NCBI RefSeq assembly: GCF_024228315.1
Contig: NZ_CP100454.1
Span: 2,666,001 to 2,730,000, forward strand
DNA length: 64,000 bases
Direction: 5' to 3'
Source: Halomarina pelagica
Lineage (GTDB): Archaea > Halobacteriota > Halobacteria > Halobacteriales > Haloarculaceae
The position numbers and the translations under genes were made by a program. The notes below the pieces were generated by a model. The model was not told where the DNA came from. It made no database searches and was given only the letters and a program-made list of their open reading frames with translations. Below, piece after piece: positions 62,923 through 64,000 of the stretch; position 1 is the stretch's first letter, and each line of letters begins with the position of its first letter.

Positions 62923-63621
62923 ATGGCATCAGCGCTGTTCGTCGTAAGCGAGGAGGGGTACTGGGGCGAGGAGTGTATCGAGCCGCTGACGACGCTCGAC
63001 GAGGCGGGCGTGGACGTCACGGTCGCGACGCCGACCGGAGGCCCGGCGGTCGTCGACGAGCGCTCGGTGGACCCCGAGACCGTCGGCGAGGAGACCGCAG
63101 AGCGGATCAGGGAGGTACACGAGACCGACGAGCGGCTGAACGACCCCGAGGCGCTCGCGACCGTCGACGCGGCGGACTTCGACGCCGTCGTCTTCCCCGG
63201 CGGCCACGGCACCGAGTGGGACGTGAACCAGGACCGCCACGCGCGGGCGCTCCTGCGCGACGCCGTGGAGAACGAGGGAAGCGTCGCGCTCGTCGTCTGC
63301 CACGCCGTCGGCCTCCTCGGGTTCACCCGGGCGAGCGACGGCTCGTTCCTCGTCGAGGGGCGCGACGTCACCGGCTTCCCGAACGACTGGGAGGAGGGCA
63401 TCGTCGACGAGAACGACCTGATGCCCGACGGGCGAAAGCTCCCCTACTGGGTCGAAGACGAGGTGATCGCCGCCGGCGGCGACTGGGACGCCGAACTCGA
63501 CGAGGACGTGAGCGTCACCGTCGACGGCGACCTCATCACCGCCCGCGGCCCGGAGTCCTCGGCCGCCGCCGCGAACGAACTCCAGCAGGCGCTCGCGAGG
63601 GACGCCGACGCAAAGCCGTAG
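62923..63621 (+). CDS. DJ-1/PfpI family protein (Hsp31-like glutamine amidotransferase fold)
   Basis: 232 residues. VVFPGGHGTEWDVNQD and the nucleophile Cys in VALVVCHAVGLLG define the class I amidotransferase-like DJ-1/PfpI fold; the Glu and flap sequence (TGFPNDWEEGIVDENDLMPD) resemble Hsp31-type glyoxalase/deglycase proteins. Probable role: detoxifying reactive carbonyls (family knowledge). Stands alone with its own ATG at 62923, after a 105-bp gap. Confidence 0.85.
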   Translation: MASALFVVSEEGYWGEECIEPLTTLDEAGVDVTVATPTGGPAVVDERSVDPETVGEETAERIREVHETDERLNDPEALATVDAADFDAVVFPGGHGTEWDVNQDRHARALLRDAVENEGSVALVVCHAVGLLGFTRASDGSFLVEGRDVTGFPNDWEEGIVDENDLMPDGRKLPYWVEDEVIAAGGDWDAELDEDVSVTVDGDLITARGPESSAAAANELQQALARDADAKP

Positions 63622-63715
63622 GCCGGTCGCGCGGTCGAATCGCTCCGGAAACGATCGGAAACGAATGGCCGATTTTCTACGTGGGATCGCGACTCGACGC
63701 TCGGTGTGTGGATCC

Positions 63716-64000
63716 GAGAGAAGTAGCGGGAGGTAGATTCGAACTACGCGGACTCGCTTCGCTCGTCCTCTCGTTCAAATCTACTCCGGACGATATACAC
63801 GGAACCACGTAGGGGCGTCGAGCTAAAACTCACGCCCGGAGCGTGGGTCTGAGAGAAGTAGCGGGAGGTAGATTTGAACCACGGTCGCTCATCCCGCTCG
63901 CTCCCTGATTCAAATCTACTCGACGCTATCGTCGTGGCGCACGGCTCACGACTCGCTTCGCTCCTCGTTCGCTGTGTGCGCCACAGAAGATAGCGGGAGG
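63716..64000 (-). repeat. tandem ~133-bp repeats carrying the 3' end of initiator tRNA-Met
   Basis: Reading the minus strand, the segments at 63716-63742 and 63851-63880 contain GTTCGAATCTACC or GTTCAAATCTACC, then TCCCGCTA: the T arm and 3' acceptor strand of archaeal initiator tRNA-Met. A third start, CCTCCCGCTA, is cut by the window end (63991-64000) and may be the true tRNA 3' end. The repeats are 135 and about 132 bp apart, and each has an inverted partner of the T-arm (CAAATCTAC at 63776-63784 and 63911-63919) that would form a long hairpin. The 379-bp stretch after 63621 holds nothing else that looks coding. Confidence 0.72.
63991..64000 (-). tRNA. possible 3' end of initiator tRNA-Met (continues beyond window)
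   Basis: The last ten bases give CCTCCCGCTA on the minus strand, equal to the last stem-3' strand plus discriminator A of initiator tRNA-Met. Being the third of three similar copies, it is either the gene itself or one more partial copy; only sequence past 64000 can decide. Confidence 0.3.

Noticed and set aside
63716-64000. attL/attR of an integrated element
   Set aside because: The copies are only about 133 bp apart, leaving no room for an element; no integrase gene is in view.

Overview
The window is a very GC-rich (roughly two thirds G+C) chromosomal segment of a halophilic archaeon of class Halobacteria. The proteins are strongly acidic. The genes are archaeal or haloarchaeal: PAN ATPase, family B DNA polymerase, Mre11-Rad50, aIF2-alpha with Nop10, S27e and L44e, a halocyanin, HalOD1, TrmB, and several small haloarchaeal membrane proteins. 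Many starts have a TATA-like element 25-30 nt upstream and little or no leader. A tRNA-Gln(TTG) carries an archaeal-type intron. I cannot name the genus.

Layout. 1-4.5 kb: the 3' part of an acetyl-CoA synthetase, then a two-gene sodium/solute (probably acetate) symporter and a small membrane protein, i.e. acetate uptake and activation. 4.5-9.1 kb: cytochrome oxidase subunit I with three or four small membrane proteins, then PAN. 9.3-13.4 kb: a small HTH regulator, a coupled polysaccharide deacetylase/acetyltransferase pair, a DMT exporter and a flavin-nucleotide-binding protein. 13.5-22 kb: a replication/repair block (a small Arg/Glu-rich protein, mre11 and rad50 in an overlapping operon; three small haloarchaeal proteins; polB). 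22-26 kb: sufCBD. 26-30 kb: a UPF0175/PIN toxin-antitoxin pair with a frameshifted toxin, a second deacetylase, an asparaginase, and a ferritin-like/DtxR pair. 29.8-34.1 kb is the accessory-looking part: tandem repeats abutting tRNA-Gln, HalOD1, Lrp and TrmB regulators, then about 1.3 kb without a convincing gene that ends in a hairpin-rich segment resembling an IS200/IS605 right end. 34.1-43 kb: acetyltransferase, HD protein, LysE exporter, threonine-synthase-like enzyme, FAD oxidase, metallophosphoesterase, J-domain protein, then a translation/ribosome block (PAC2, nop10, aIF2-alpha, rps27e, rpl44e). 43-52.3 kb: secreted hydrolase, an aldehyde dehydrogenase/pyruvate kinase pair, halocyanin, SRPBCC protein, FAD protein, coaBC. 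52.3-59.5 kb: a secreted beta-helix protein and a complete seven-gene Mrp Na+/H+ antiporter operon. 59.7-63.6 kb: a two-gene membrane/exported unit, hpt and a DJ-1/PfpI protein. 63.7-64 kb: tandem copies of the 3' end of an initiator tRNA-Met.

Most of the window is ordinary core genome. The observations most worth following are: (1) polB has AT-rich, non-preferred codons exactly at the two conserved motifs where archaeal PolB inteins insert, although no intein is present; (2) two different tRNA genes are flanked by tandem repeats that each carry a fragment of that tRNA joined to a hairpin; (3) a hairpin-rich, gene-free segment looks like an orphan TnpB guide-RNA locus whose end supplies the stop codon of the neighbouring gene; (4) a perfect 12-bp motif is duplicated upstream of sufC.
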